Shown: positions 39,931-51,134, numbered from the stretch's first letter. The stretch is DNA of 64,000 nt from Asparagopsis taxiformis (GCA_030407315.1 JALQPE010002583.1:1-64000); one strand, 5' to 3'. A program made the numbers and translations. Notes: generated from the sequence alone by a model not told the origin.

Positions 39931-41445
39931 ATTGGTTCACAACACTGTCTGGTGGAGTGGACTTGAGAGGAAATAAGGATCATAGTGTTAGTATGGAGGT
40001 AAATGTGAATGGGTGTGGTATAAGACTATAGTAATTGTGATGAAGCTCTACAGATAGTTGGATGTAGGGAAGCTAGATGCTGAATAGAACGTTGTAGACA
40101 GAAAGATTGGGAGAATTAAACATATCTGGTGTGAGGGACGTTGGAGAGTATCATGGAAACGTGAGGGGAATGGTGCGAGTGGGATTAGTGGAGTGATGGG
40201 AAATGAACTTGGGGAGAAATCGTTCATTTTTGTGACAGCATATTCACTGGCACCATGCCTGCAGCAGACATCACACTGGCAATGTTTTGTATCTGGTTTC
40301 ACACTACGCCGCCCCTAATTTTGATGTGCACGTTGTTGGAAGCATTGCAAAATTCCACCAGACCATCGACGGTCTCCGCAGCGATCGCTGCGGATATCCG
40401 TAGAGACGACCATTATGGTACGTCTCTTTTGAAACAGCGAGCGGATCCAATTCTATTACGCAAGGCCTTGGTGTTCGTCTCTGCAAATTTGGATTTTGCA
40501 TGCAGCTGTTCACACACTCCATTTTCCATATATGAACGTTATAACGTCCGTTAAATAGTGCGCTTCAGCAACGACAAAAGCATGGCAGAGCATTCCGCAA
40601 CAATTCAACCACATACTGAGCTATGTTAACATATTGCAAGCGCTCAGTATGAATTGCATTGATCATCTTTTTCAACAACATATCCTTGCACTTCGTGCAG
40701 CATAACTTTCTTCCCACGTGCATAGTCGCGGCAGTCATTCTCCATATTTACGCAAATCTCGTAAAGTTTTATTGCAAGTGGTACATCGAGTAGTAGCCAT
40801 TACGTACCGTTCGTAATCTCAGTCACAAGCTTCAAAACTTGTCACAATAGAGGCTTTCATCCATTTACCTCGCACATAATTTCCGAGCACGACCAACATC
40901 TCTTTTAATGCACGGCACTCCAGAAGCTATACTATAGTATTTACGCGACTTGAGCACAAGAATATGCAGAAAAGTGTAGGAAGGAAAGGAAGATGGCGAT
41001 CATTTTGAAAGGAGAGAGAGTGTGTGTGTGTTTCTGGGAATGTGCAACGAATTGTTTTTGTTGTAGTAGAGGCGGCGGAATGTGAGGGAGTGTTGATATG
41101 GACGAGTGGATAGAAAAGTGTATGTGGTGGGGGAAGGAGGTGTGCAGATGGATTGACGGGATGGGAGGGAGGAATTATGGTGTTGATATGATGGTTGTGT
41201 CAGCAGTCCAGTGCGTGTGTTGGGTGAATCATTGGAGGGGAACAGAGGTAATGGGGTGAAGATGAGAGCGGGATGGGCGTAGTAGTGACGAAGGAGGATG
41301 ACAGTGTGCTAGTAAAGGAGTACCATTGAACTTTCAGGTTTGTTGGAGATTGGTGACTTGTCGAGCACTGGCAGCAGGATGGTCGGGACATATTCGGATC
41401 TTCGGACGAGATTCACTCGGAAACCAGAACGCGAAGGTGGACTAG
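39931..41445. other. Long stretch with at most one small ORF
   Basis: A 99-codon frame at 40255-40554 (+) starting MPAADITLAMFCIWF has no recognisable domain. Purine-rich DNA covers about 40970-41170. A 20 bp perfect palindrome lies at 40375-40394. No RNA gene was recognised. Confidence 0.4.
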
Positions 41446-42430
41446 ATGATTTTGGGAGAGGGGGTTGCGGGTGTTGAACAGACAGGCAATGCGCTAGATA
41501 AGATGGCGGACGCGGCGGGGATCTGTGGAGGCCGGTTGAGGCGTTGGTTGGTTTTCGTGATGCGAAACAGCAGTTTAAGCAGGCGGAGATGCGGAGGTTG
41601 CAGAATACCAGACGGAGCGTTTTGGACGAGAGAGGAAATTACCCATGGTAGTGGACGTATGTGAGAAGACAAGTCAGAGAGAACAGTTAGGTTTATTTCA
41701 TCGTGAGGACTTGAGACGGCGAATTTCATCGTCTCGCAGTTTGACTCGCTCCCAAACTCGTTTCAATTCATCTTCAACAGGCTTGAGTATTTCGCGCTTC
41801 AGCGAGCTACGATCACACCACTCCGACTCGTCTTGCATCTCCGCTAGCTGCAACTCCTCTGCGTGCACCGGTACTTGCCGCTGATCCAGAGGCTGCATTT
41901 GCGCAACCTCTTCCGAATGCACACATTTTTGCTGTGCAGGTGGAATCCAACACATCTACAAGAGTTTCATCTCGACAGCTCGCGATGTTAATATGCGCGG
42001 CATTCACCGAGCAAGCGATTCATGTTGAATCTGTTTGCACGCTCAATCACACCTGTGTCATGCCAAAGCAAGACAGGCCTTGTGTCAGATTATGGACTCT
42101 CTACATCCATGCCGGCATGAAACGGCCGTTACTGGAATGATTTATCGCCGAGGAGGAAAAACGTGCAGGCGATGTACATGCTTGTATTGTTAAATACTAG
42201 AAATTTTCCATTCCATCCCGACGAGCAACACGCTGTTGAACTGCTCTACCGCTGCATCGCATTTATCTTGCTGAAATCTTCTGCACTAGAATGCATGAAA
42301 TCCGGGTTGACGAGATGCGAGCCGCTGAGCATTGATCACCCAATCTGCCCGCAATACTTTGAAATTGTTAGGACAGCCTTTAGGTGATCATGCATCTGAG
42401 GGACCGCAATTAAACAATCCACGTTGTAAA
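41446..42430. other. Fragments of unknown coding sequence
   Basis: Small frames on both strands, the best being 41698-41955 (-), with a charged helical segment ending in KLRDDEIRRLKSSR, and 42163-42387 (+), with HPDEQHAVELLYRCIAFILL. They could be remains of a gene next to the NB-ARC relic, but neither has a known motif and there is no consistent frame between them. Confidence 0.3.
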
Positions 42431-42857
42431 TTAATATAATATTGAATTGATCCATAAATTTCCATCCGTCTGTCTATCCATCAGTTCTACCATCCATCAT
42501 CCGAATCCACAACTTGCATTCTCTATCGGTATTCTCTCTGCACATCTGCCCAACCATACGACGTCGCAACAGCTGATCTAATAACCTCCGACTCCAATCC
42601 TCTCTGTCTCCAGTACATCTTCACGTCAGCAACCTCCTCAGTCTAACCTACTCCAACCGCTCGCTGCCTCACACTCCCGCTGAAGCTCCAGCCGAAGCTC
42701 TCGTCGCATTCCTTTACACCACCTGCTCTGTTTGAACCACTGACGTCCTCTCTGCTTCACATCTGTCTCCGCTCCAATCATCTCCTCTACACAATCCCTC
42801 TGTTTCTCCCGTTGATATCGATACGAACCCGCATCTGACACCATCTCTCTCACCACT

Positions 42858-45060
42858 ATGGACACCCATACTACCCTATCCAGCCAATCGCCCTCTACTG
42901 CACCCATGCCTCCGTCCTCCGTTCATCACCATCTTCACCACCCACCACCCCTCTTCCGTTTCGTCTCACCCCTACGCAGCCCCCATCCCCCAACCATCCG
43001 CCTTCACGTACCTCTGAATCCTCCCCAAGTCGTCCTCGACTTTTCCCGAAACTCGCACACCCCGGAAAGCAAAGCCAAGACAGCCGTCCTATCCGAAGAC
43101 CCAAATCAAAACGCCATAGCTGTTGTTGGCATGGGTGGCGCAGGAAAAACAACCATCCTGCGCGCCCTCGGCAGACATGAACACGTCTGGGCCAAGTTCA
43201 GCGACGGCGTGTGGTTCATACAACTCGGTCATGACGCCACTGTGCACACGCTTCTGAACGAGATGGAAGATGTTGTCACCGAAGCACTCCCAGATTTCCT
43301 TCCCAGCTTCACCCGACTCGCAGCCAAGTCTAGTAAGCACTCAGATTGATGAACATGCTGACGGACCATCTCGCCTCCAAGCATTTCCTCCTCATCTTTG
43401 ACGACGTCTGGGACCTCGACACCAATGTGTACACATTGGTGGAAGAGGTATGTACAGGTGTACAAAAGATGGAGGGAACGTGTTGTAAGGTGTTATCGTC
43501 GACGAGAAATGAGGCGATTGGGCGTGTACATGATCTGTCGATTGGAGTAAGTACTGAAGACTGGCGCGGGGATAGAAGTGTCGATATTGTATGCTGCTAC
43601 TGTGGGATCGACAAAGAGGGGATAGGAAGATTTACGGCTGAAAATCGGGATGCACTAGAGAGGATAATCGAGATTTGTGATGGACTACCGCTGGCACTGA
43701 GTGTTGCTGGGTCTCCAATGCAAGATGTACTAGGAGAGGGATGGGTGGGTGTGTGGGAAATGGAATAGAGGAATACTGGAAGAGTCTGGAGGCGAAGTCT
43801 GGACAGCTTGGAGATGCAGAAAGTGGGAGTAGGCATGGTGGACTGAAGGTGGCGGTGGAGACGAGTTTATGGTCACTTGAGAAGAACATGGATGCGGGAG
43901 AGCGTGACAGTGGGAGAAATGTTTCGTTCGTTTTGCATTGTAGAAAAGCATAAGATTCTTCCATCGTGTGCGATTGAGAAGATTTGGGGAGTAGGTGAGG
44001 GGCTGTGGGCAATGAGGATGTTTTTTTACTGCACAGTCTTGTATCACTTGTAGAAGATGAGGGTGGAAGGGGCTAGGAGTACGACTGCACGATATGGTGC
44101 AAAAAAATGTGTGTGAAAAAGGCGGACGAGAAGGAAGGTGTACGGTTCTGGCACAAGAGACTAGTTGATGGATACGGAGCGTGGGTTGTGGGGAATGGAA
44201 GCAGTAGAGATGGTGGGAATAATGGGATGACAATGGGAAGTGAATGTAGACATATTGAATGGTGGAAGATAGACAGCGGAGACGAGTACATAGTTGAAAA
44301 TATAGTGCGGCATCTACTCGGTGCTGGACTAGTAATTGAGACACTGGAACTGCTCACCGACTATTGATGGGTAGAGCGAATGAATGACGGCAAGAACCAA
44401 GCTCCGTTTCAAAAGGTGATGAGCGAACTGCAGTTATTGAAGATGTATTTAATGGAGAATGAGAAGACTGAAACAGCGAGAAATGTAACAAGCGACATAG
44501 AAGTTTTAATCAACGTAATGGGGCTCTGCATGGCACCGTATTGCGTGCAAAATCGGGAGGACTGTACATTCCAGTTGTATGGAAGATTGCGAGATGTGAG
44601 AAGCGAGAGCGGAATCGTAAAGCGGCTGGTGTGTAGTATCGACCGGATTGCTGCTAGGAAGTGGACCATGAAGGAGTTGATGTGTTTCCTGGAGCGATTC
44701 TGTGAGAATGGGGAGCGTGGAATGCTTATCATTCCTTTGTTCTATTGGCTGAAGCTGGATGAGTGCAAGGATGAACATTCGCTGTTCAGCATGGTTGATG
44801 AAAATGGACACAGCGTGTTCATCACGGAGGGCTTTCTGCAGCGAATGGTGCAGGAGAAAGAGTATCAAATCGGAGATGTGGTCAAGGCGCTGCAGTCGAT
44901 GAGGAGCCTGACTGGGATCGAGAATAGTGAGGGAGTGACGAATGGGAAACCTGTAGAGGACAAGGAGAAACAGAATGTGTTTGTGAAGAGGATAGCGAAG
45001 GCGATTGTAGAGGGGAAGGAGAGGCTGGAAAGTGGAGGTGCGGCTGGTCCTAGTGGCTAA
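42858..45060 (+). pseudogene. NB-ARC (STAND NTPase) gene, frameshifted and nonsense-mutated
   Basis: The frame from 42858 starts with a Pro/His-rich leader and contains the P-loop VVGMGGAGKTTILRAL (residues 89-104). The next frame (from 43346) has Walker B FLLIFDDVWD, a sensor-like KVLSSTRNEA and GLPLALSVAG. A third region (43741-43953) carries the following helix (GLKVAVETSLWSLEK). From 44107 comes the winged-helix and helical region with WHKRLVDGYGAW, YIVENIVRHLLGAGLV and LLTDY, then an in-frame TGA (44365-44367), and the same frame continues WVER onward to 45060. The order matches APAF1/NLR-type signalling ATPases. At least three frame changes plus the stop (consistent with CGA to TGA) make it a relic. 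No WD40 or LRR repeats were recognised. A 22 bp perfect palindrome (43420-43441) lies inside the coding sequence after Walker B. Confidence 0.85.
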
Positions 45061-45174
45061 TGCCTTGGAGGGTTTCACTAAATCGAATTGAATTTTTAGT
45101 TTTGTTCAGTTACGCTGGTAAAGAAGTTCAATACGTTCTCGTGTCTCTTGTTCAGGACGACTTGACTGTCTGTG

Positions 45175-45179
45175 TCATG
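45175..45179. repeat. Target-site duplication TCATG (left)
   Basis: TCATG directly precedes the left LTR and is repeated directly after the right LTR at 51130-51134, as expected for a 5 bp Ty3/gypsy integration. Confidence 0.93.
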
Positions 45180-45749
45180 TGTTCTCACCTCTGGTTAGAC
45201 CCTGTGCGAGGTTTTTCTTGCGGCGAGTGCAGGGATGTCAATGTACAAGGGCTGTCAGTACGCTACTGGGCGAGTCGATCCGGCACGCTTGCCTCCCCTT
45301 CAAACCCGGGGGTATACGCGCCTTTATGTAGTAAATAGATGGAAGGAAAATTCTACTTTGCGCCGGCTGCTAGCTAGTCAGCCCTAATTCGGGTACGGGA
45401 GATCTCAAACGGCTCGTCGCTTGCCCCGTCACCCGACTGCAGAGTTTGGAAAGAAAGATCCCTTCCTGCCACGCGTCGCCTAAGATCGCTGCTCGTCAGC
45501 ACGCGTCTCGACGATCTCCCGCACGGGAGTGCACAACCGCAGTGGTTGTCACCGGCTCTTCGGTGTTAGTGTAGACGAGACACTGTCTCTTTGCAAAGCG
45601 GGCCCCGGAACCAAATCCCTGTCTCGCTTCAGATTTCCGCGACAGAGACAGCACGCCGTGGCGCCGTGACAACATGTCAAAACGGACAGGCCCAGACATC
45701 TATAGACACTTGTCGCATCCTCCTACATATTCCCAGGTAGCGGGGAACA
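45180..45749 (-). repeat. 3' LTR of the second chromovirus
   Basis: Nearly identical to 50560-51129. On the element's strand it is preceded by the purine-rich GTGGGGGGC, a polypurine tract at about 45750-45760. Confidence 0.95.
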
Positions 45750-45802
45750 GCCCCCCACGATAAGTCACAAGCTTTGTGACGGAATCGGAATTCGCTTCAC
45801 CT

Positions 45803-46360
45803 TCACCCCTTCGCGGCTGAATCATGCTTGACACAAGCACGTTGTTCTGCAGTTCCTGTCCGCCTGACTTTTTCCAGGAATTCCTGCACAAGCCTGGGGA
45901 CGTCTTCTTGCATGACACCGAATGGCTCCCATTGGGGATCCTCTCCATCGAATCCAGTCCATTTCACGAGTAGCTCTAGGTTTCCTTCGTTGCACCTGAT
46001 GTCCAAGATGTCTTCAACCACGCAGTATTCGCCGGCCCGGTAAGCCAAGTATTCATCGAGCTCAGGTGTTTTTTCCATATCGGAGTTCCGGAACAATTTT
46101 ACGCGCGTCCCGTGTACGACCGACCGCTCCCTGCTGGTTAGGTCTTCCAGCTCGAAAAGGTAGTCGGAAAGCACCTTGGCTACCCGCATGGGGCCTTGCC
46201 ACTTCGCTGCAAGCTTGTTCCCTCGCCTCGACGATATGACTGCACGTAGAACATAATCCCCTTCTTCAAAATTGCACACGCGGACGTTTGTTTTCCGGTT
46301 GTGCGACAGAACCCGGCGCTTCCGGGTCTGATCGGCGTCTTCGCACACCTTGCGGTGCAT
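45803..46360 (-). CDS. pol: Integrase C-terminal tail with chromodomain
   Basis: The frame follows the integrase core after a frameshift near 46380. It has the GPY/F-like small barrel (FEEGDYVLRA, KWQGPMRVAKVLSDYLFEL) and a chromodomain (YCVVEDILDIR, LELLVKWTGFDGEDPQWEP). The chromodomain aromatic positions are present. Its likely role is guiding integration to marked chromatin. It is part of Pol, not a separate gene. Confidence 0.92.
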   Translation of the reverse strand: MHRKVCEDADQTRKRRVLSHNRKTNVRVCNFEEGDYVLRAVISSRRGNKLAAKWQGPMRVAKVLSDYLFELEDLTSRERSVVHGTRVKLFRNSDMEKTPELDEYLAYRAGEYCVVEDILDIRCNEGNLELLVKWTGFDGEDPQWEPFGVMQEDVPRLVQEFLEKVRRTGTAEQRACVKHDSAAKG

Positions 46361-47069
46361 TTTCTCTAGGGAGTCTTGAATATTCTCGATATGCGCGACC
46401 TGGCGTGCGTGCGGTAGCCTCCCGGATAGTCACTAGTTCTGGCACTCCCGCCCGCTGCACCTTTATCTCAGACAGAGGAGAGTCGCCTTTCATAGCCAGG
46501 AATGCCTCCGCAGGAGTGTAGCCTCCTAGGCGTCGGAGGGGGGTATGGTTTAGGATGTGTTGCACGAGCGGGAGAGCGGATGGCCAGAGGTTTGGTGGGA
46601 GATTATGTTCGGAGAGAAGCGCGCGCAATCCTCGTGACAACTCACGGCAAACCACCTCCACCGTAACGTTTGACCACGGACAGTACGGAAGGGTAAAATG
46701 GTGGTTGCAGCGCAATCTTTCCCGGAGGGACCTGAGAAGGACGTTCTTGAAATGTGGCCCCTGATCGGAGACCCACTGTTTCGCTATCTTGAAAGTGCTA
46801 AACCAATCCAGGAGGGCCGAAGTTGCGGTGTCAGCATCTGCTGCAGCGCAGGGAAACAGCCTCACATACGAGCTCATACCGTCTTTCAATACCAAGACAT
46901 AGCGTGCTCCACACGACGCTTTTCGGATGTAGCAAAAATCAAAATGAAGTATTTCTCCCGGGGCAGAGGCCCGGATTGAGTGGCCCAGGGGCCTAGGGAC
47001 GCGTTCGCCTGTCTCTGTGGCGAGACAGTGTAAGCATGAGTCGCAGAATGTTCGCGCATCCGTTTGCAT
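46266..47069 (-). CDS. pol: Integrase core
   Basis: Contains the second half of the zinc module (CDSCLHC) and the catalytic core: LHFDFCYI with the first Asp, SDQGPHFKN with the second, and the Glu in NVTVEVVCRELSRG. The frame is shifted relative to the RT frame near 47070-47100 and runs out into unrelated residues (RRRRSDPEAPG) before the chromodomain frame begins. Confidence 0.92.
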   Translation of the reverse strand: MQTDARTFCDSCLHCLATETGERVPRPLGHSIRASAPGEILHFDFCYIRKASCGARYVLVLKDGMSSYVRLFPCAAADADTATSALLDWFSTFKIAKQWVSDQGPHFKNVLLRSLRERLRCNHHFTLPYCPWSNVTVEVVCRELSRGLRALLSEHNLPPNLWPSALPLVQHILNHTPLRRLGGYTPAEAFLAMKGDSPLSEIKVQRAGVPELVTIREATARTPGRAYREYSRLPRENAPQGVRRRRSDPEAPGSVAQPENKRPRVQF

Positions 47070-50000
47070 TCCCGTCCAGTAGAAATGTTTGCCAAGCTGG
47101 TAGAGTGTCTGGCTCTTTTTCCCGATGGCCCCCGATACCCGTGTGAGCCGCTACCAGCAACCTTAGCTTCAGGTTGTCGTCTTCACTTGGGATCCACACC
47201 ACGCCATCCTTGTCCTGCAGTAGTCCGTCCTGAAGCGTGTAATTAGGCGGGGAACGCCCTTTGTATTTCTCCTGACTTCTGCGTATGGAAAGCGGTGTCG
47301 GCCAGTCCAGTTCTTCCTTGTGATTCGTGCTGATCGGGGCATACATTACGGCGCATATCTTTTCGGCGGATACTCGCACTTCCGGGCGTACCGCCCACCT
47401 GGTCAGCATATCCGCCCATGCGTTTTCTTCCCCGGGCAAATATTCGATCACATAGCGATACGCACTCAATTTCAGCGCCCACCTTGCTAACTTATGCGCT
47501 GCCTGTTTGTTGATGCCGGGGTTTCGTCCATATGGATCGAATATGTATTGTAGGTTAGAGTGGTCCGTAAAAATACATGTCTCTCCCATTGAAGTTAAGT
47601 GGTCTAGCCTAACCATGGACTCTACCACTGCGAATCCTTCTTTTTCCACCGTACTCCAGTTGTATGAGCTACCTCTGAAGGATCCGGAGAGGAAAGCCAG
47701 TGGTTCGTGTGCCTGCTCTGAGACTGGCAAGGACATCTGATCCGTTCGGACCTGCGACAGGAGCGAGGCCCAGTGCGTGTCCGACGCATCCGTGAATAAG
47801 CATTTGTTCCAGTCCGGCTTCGGGTGACTCAGTTTCGTTGACTGGGCTATCTGCTGTTTTGTGCCCTCGAACGACTGAGTGTGGGCAGCCCCCCATAGTC
47901 CGGTCAGGGAAACTCGCATTACGGCTTTTCTTGTGCGTTTTCCTGCCTTCGCATAGCATGATTCGAGGAGTTCGTGAAGTGGGGCAGTCAGTTTGGTGAA
48001 TGCAGGAATACAGCTGCGCATCCAGCCTGCTGCGCAGAGGAACTGTTGCAAGTGTCCAGCCTTTTCCGGTGTTTTCATTTGTAGCAGAGCTTGCAGCCCT
48101 GATGGGTCGTACCTGACCCCGGTTGCGTCGATGATCTTTCCACAGAATTTCGCCGATTTTTTGAACAGTTCGATCTTTTCGGCGTGTAGTTTCAGGTTGA
48201 ACTCCTTACAGAGTTCGAAGAACCTATTCAGGCCCTGCAATAGTTCTTCTTCCGTAGCAGCGTGCATAAGGAAATCATCAAGCCACTGGAGTAGCATTCC
48301 GCCAAGCTCGCTGAATACTAGGGAGGTGGTAGATTGAAAATGGTTTCCCGCGTCCGCAGATCCCTGCAGTATGCGCGTTGGGGTGTATACTCCGAGCGGG
48401 GTTTGAATGGACATACATTCTCGCGAGTCCTCGTGTAGAGGGAGCTGCCAATATGCATGGCACATGTCTAATTTAGCAAACACTGTGCTGCCTGCGACCG
48501 CTGTGATCATGCCTTCTAGATCTGGCATCGCAGAAGCGACGGGTATCGTCTCTTTGTTCGGGCCTCGTAGATCCACTGTGAACCTAAATCCCTCGCTTCC
48601 GGGCTTAGGGACAGCTAGTGCAGGGCTGGCCCACTTAGCCCTCGGGTTGGGAAAAACAGCACCAACGGTTTCGAGCTTCTTGATGGTGTCACTCAAGAAT
48701 TTTCGCTGGGCAGGTGCATACCTGCGCTGCGTAGCCCTGTTCGGCGTTGCTCCTGGTCGGAGCGTGATTCGGAGGGGCTCTAGGCGTGCCGGGGGATCGG
48801 GTCCCAGCTTCATTCTGAAAATGCTCCTGTATTTGTTTAACATCTCCTTCGCTTTTTGGAGCCCTTGTAGGGAGATTCCCTCGTTTCGAGCCCCGTCCAG
48901 GGCTGTGCGGAGTGCCCTCTGCACATTCGCTTCGCTGTCCAATCCCATTCCGGCCCCTGCGGCTGCTAAGGGTTCTATGGGATCGTCGTCTCTTATTTGT
49001 TCATACCGCATACTTTGGGAGAATCGTACACTGCTGACTTTGTAGGGCGGTTGCAGTTCGCCTGGGTAGTTTTCGCCGTTCACGTTCGCTGCTAGCCGCT
49101 CAGCCACGTCCAAGTTGTCCATTTCTTCACGCACTTTCTCCAGGTGGAGATCGAGATCGAATCCGATACACCTCAGCAGGGGACGTCCAAGAATTATTTC
49201 GTCCATGTCCTGGTTTATCACCCAGAAGTCAACGTTCCTGAGGTGTAGCGGCCCGCAAGCAAGTGCTACGCGCAAGACGTCTACCCTTACCTGCATAGAT
49301 GCCGTAAAGGGAACTTTTTTCTTGGACTTGACGGCAGTCTGTAGTTGCCTAGTCTGCGCGAAACGGGTCTTATTGCATGTCGTGCCCGCTTCCTGCATGG
49401 CTTCCATCACTCTTCTGGGGATAGCACTTATGTCAGAGCCACTGTCGCCTAGTGCTATTTCCGATACACAGTCGTTGATCGTGACCTTGTACCTCGCATC
49501 ACCCGACTTGGGTGTTTTCACAGTGTTCACCCTCCTCCGTTTCTGCATGCGGTATTCTTCCAGGAGCTTCTTTTTTAGGTCTTCTGGGGTCGACTTACAT
49601 TCGGCCACCGGGTGTACTTCATTACACGAAGGGTTTAGGCACTTGTCGCGCCAAAGAGGAAAACGCTTCCCTCCATTTTTTCGCTTAGATCCGCTTGGGC
49701 CTCCACTCTCGAGTTTCGCTGGGTGCTTCGGTGGCTGCTCGTCGGGCATTTTCTCAATAAAGGGCCTACGAGTATATGAAGATTCTCTCCTTCTCCCCCT
49801 TCGGATATTGGGTTCCGATCGCGGATGTCCCTCCACGCGCCGCTGGCTTCCCTCTCTCTTTGCAAACCTCGCGTATTCAACAGATACTTTCGTAACTTCT
49901 GTGACGAAAAACGACATGTCTGCCTTCGAGTCTGTAGTCCAGTACTTGCGCGCATCGCGTATCTCTTCCCGTACGGTCTTTGGCTCTATCTTCTCTATTA

Positions 50001-50247
50001 ACTGCTGTATGACTGTTTCCGAAGCTTCAGATAGTACATGCCCCACTCGTTCCCCTCTCAGGGAGGACGCAACTTCTGCGAAGAATTGTAGTACGGATCC
50101 TTCAGGGTCTGTGGTATCAGGGCGAAAAGTAACTTTCCGCAACGCCTGCTTGACGCTCCTGCTTGACGCTCTCGGCAGTGCCGGCCGTCTCCCGTCTCGA
50201 TTTGGAGAGTACCCATTCGCGGACGTGATCATCTGTGAGTTGTTCAA
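46993..50247 (-). CDS. pol: Gag C-terminus, protease, reverse transcriptase, RNase H
   Basis: The 1084-residue frame starts with Gag tail sequence, then a Cys/His knuckle-like CLNPSCNEVHPVAEC near 203-217. The aspartic protease has LGDSGSDISAI near 266 and ILGRPLL. The RT has a catalytic LDD in LLQWLDDFLMHA near 655, with Leu in place of the usual Tyr before the first Asp of YxDD and Trp one position earlier. RNase H has LFTDASD near 817 and FTDHSNLQY near 892. The last part begins the integrase zinc domain and then runs out of frame near 47090. Gag and Pol appear fused in one frame here, unlike the first chromovirus, where they overlap in different frames. Confidence 0.93.
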   Translation of the reverse strand: MNNSQMITSANGYSPNRDGRRPALPRASSRSVKQALRKVTFRPDTTDPEGSVLQFFAEVASSLRGERVGHVLSEASETVIQQLIEKIEPKTVREEIRDARKYWTTDSKADMSFFVTEVTKVSVEYARFAKREGSQRRVEGHPRSEPNIRRGRRRESSYTRRPFIEKMPDEQPPKHPAKLESGGPSGSKRKNGGKRFPLWRDKCLNPSCNEVHPVAECKSTPEDLKKKLLEEYRMQKRRRVNTVKTPKSGDARYKVTINDCVSEIALGDSGSDISAIPRRVMEAMQEAGTTCNKTRFAQTRQLQTAVKSKKKVPFTASMQVRVDVLRVALACGPLHLRNVDFWVINQDMDEIILGRPLLRCIGFDLDLHLEKVREEMDNLDVAERLAANVNGENYPGELQPPYKVSSVRFSQSMRYEQIRDDDPIEPLAAAGAGMGLDSEANVQRALRTALDGARNEGISLQGLQKAKEMLNKYRSIFRMKLGPDPPARLEPLRITLRPGATPNRATQRRYAPAQRKFLSDTIKKLETVGAVFPNPRAKWASPALAVPKPGSEGFRFTVDLRGPNKETIPVASAMPDLEGMITAVAGSTVFAKLDMCHAYWQLPLHEDSRECMSIQTPLGVYTPTRILQGSADAGNHFQSTTSLVFSELGGMLLQWLDDFLMHAATEEELLQGLNRFFELCKEFNLKLHAEKIELFKKSAKFCGKIIDATGVRYDPSGLQALLQMKTPEKAGHLQQFLCAAGWMRSCIPAFTKLTAPLHELLESCYAKAGKRTRKAVMRVSLTGLWGAAHTQSFEGTKQQIAQSTKLSHPKPDWNKCLFTDASDTHWASLLSQVRTDQMSLPVSEQAHEPLAFLSGSFRGSSYNWSTVEKEGFAVVESMVRLDHLTSMGETCIFTDHSNLQYIFDPYGRNPGINKQAAHKLARWALKLSAYRYVIEYLPGEENAWADMLTRWAVRPEVRVSAEKICAVMYAPISTNHKEELDWPTPLSIRRSQEKYKGRSPPNYTLQDGLLQDKDGVVWIPSEDDNLKLRLLVAAHTGIGGHREKEPDTLPAWQTFLLDGNANGCANILRLMLTLSRHRDRRTRP

Positions 50248-50512
50248 TGCTCGTTACTCCCGGGAACATCGAGAGTGTTACCATTGAAAGTAGCAGATCG
50301 GTAGAGACACAGGCCTTGTAGCCAGGGGTCCGAACTGGGTTGTATCGTCCGGCACCTTCCTGCCATTCTCGCGCATGTCGTCGGTATTCCTCGTATTCTT
50401 CCTGGAAGCGAACAACATCTTCGGTCCTTATGCGTTTTAGTCTCGGCGCAACAAGGGCCTGGATCATCCCTTGCGGAGCAGACATTTCTCTACGCCCTCG
50501 CAGTCGAAGCAC
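50117..50512 (-). CDS. gag: Gag N-terminal part
   Basis: Starts MLRLRGRREMSAPQGM soon after the 5' LTR. The helical stretch DVVRFQEEYEEYRRHAREW and the capsid-like LLSMVTLSMFPGV, TDDHVREWVLSKS fit the beginning of Gag. It overlaps the main frame by 131 nt, and the useful overlap (QERQAGVAESYF against ALRKVTFRPDT) points to a frameshift near 50150. The true start could be MSAPQGM at 50485. Confidence 0.75.
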   Translation of the reverse strand: MLRLRGRREMSAPQGMIQALVAPRLKRIRTEDVVRFQEEYEEYRRHAREWQEGAGRYNPVRTPGYKACVSTDLLLSMVTLSMFPGVTSIEQLTDDHVREWVLSKSRRETAGTAESVKQERQAGVAESYFSP

Positions 50513-50559
50513 AGGGCTTCCCCAAGGCTTTGCTCTTTACCTGATAAAGAAAAGGGCTT

Positions 50560-51129
50560 TGTTCTCACCTCTGGTTAGACCCTGTGCGAGGTTTTCTTGC
50601 GGCGAGTGCAGGGATGTCAATGTACAAGGGCTGTCAGTACGCTACTGGGCGAGTCGATCCGGCACGCTTGCCTCCCCTTCAAACCCGGGGGTATACGCGC
50701 CTTTATGTAGTAAATAGATGGAAAGGAAAATTCTACTTTGCGCCGGCTGCTAGCTAGTCAGCCCTAATTCGGGTACGGGAGATCTCAAACGGCTCGTCGC
50801 TTGCCCCGTCACCCGACTGCAGAGTTTGGAAAGAAAGATCCCTTCCTGCCACGCGTCGCCTAAGATCGCTGCTCGTCAGCACGCGTCTCGACGATCTCCC
50901 GCACGGGAGTGCACAACCGCAGTGGTTGTCACCGGCTCTTCGGTGTTAGTGTAGACGAGACACTGTCTCTTTGCAAAGCGGGCCCCGGAACCAAATCCCT
51001 GTCTCGCTTCAGATTTCCGCGACAGAGACAGCACGCCGTGGCGCCGTGACAACATGTCAAAACGGACAGGCCCAGACATCTATAGACACTTGTCGCATCC
51101 TCCTACATATTCCCGGGTAGCGGGGAACA
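50560..51129 (-). repeat. 5' LTR of the second chromovirus
   Basis: 570 bp, TG to CA, followed on the right by TCATG. On the element's strand the bases after it (AAGCCCTTTTCTTTATC) do not begin with TGG, so the primer-binding site is not obvious. Confidence 0.95.
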
Positions 51130-51134
51130 TCATG
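51130..51134. repeat. Target-site duplication TCATG (right)
   Basis: Direct repeat of 45175-45179. Confidence 0.93.

Larger units (their letters stand above)
45180..51129 (-). mobile_element. Second Ty3/gypsy chromovirus, complete with LTRs and TSD
   Basis: Two 570 bp LTRs (45180-45749 and 50560-51129) both begin TGTTCTCACC and end GGGGAACA, and are flanked by TCATG. Gene order on the - strand is gag, protease, RT, RNase H, integrase, chromodomain. The LTRs differ at only a handful of positions, mostly single-base length changes in short runs, so the insertion is recent. In spite of this, the coding region has three frame changes (about 50130-50250, 47070-47100 and 46370-46400). It landed just downstream of the NB-ARC relic. 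Confidence 0.96.
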
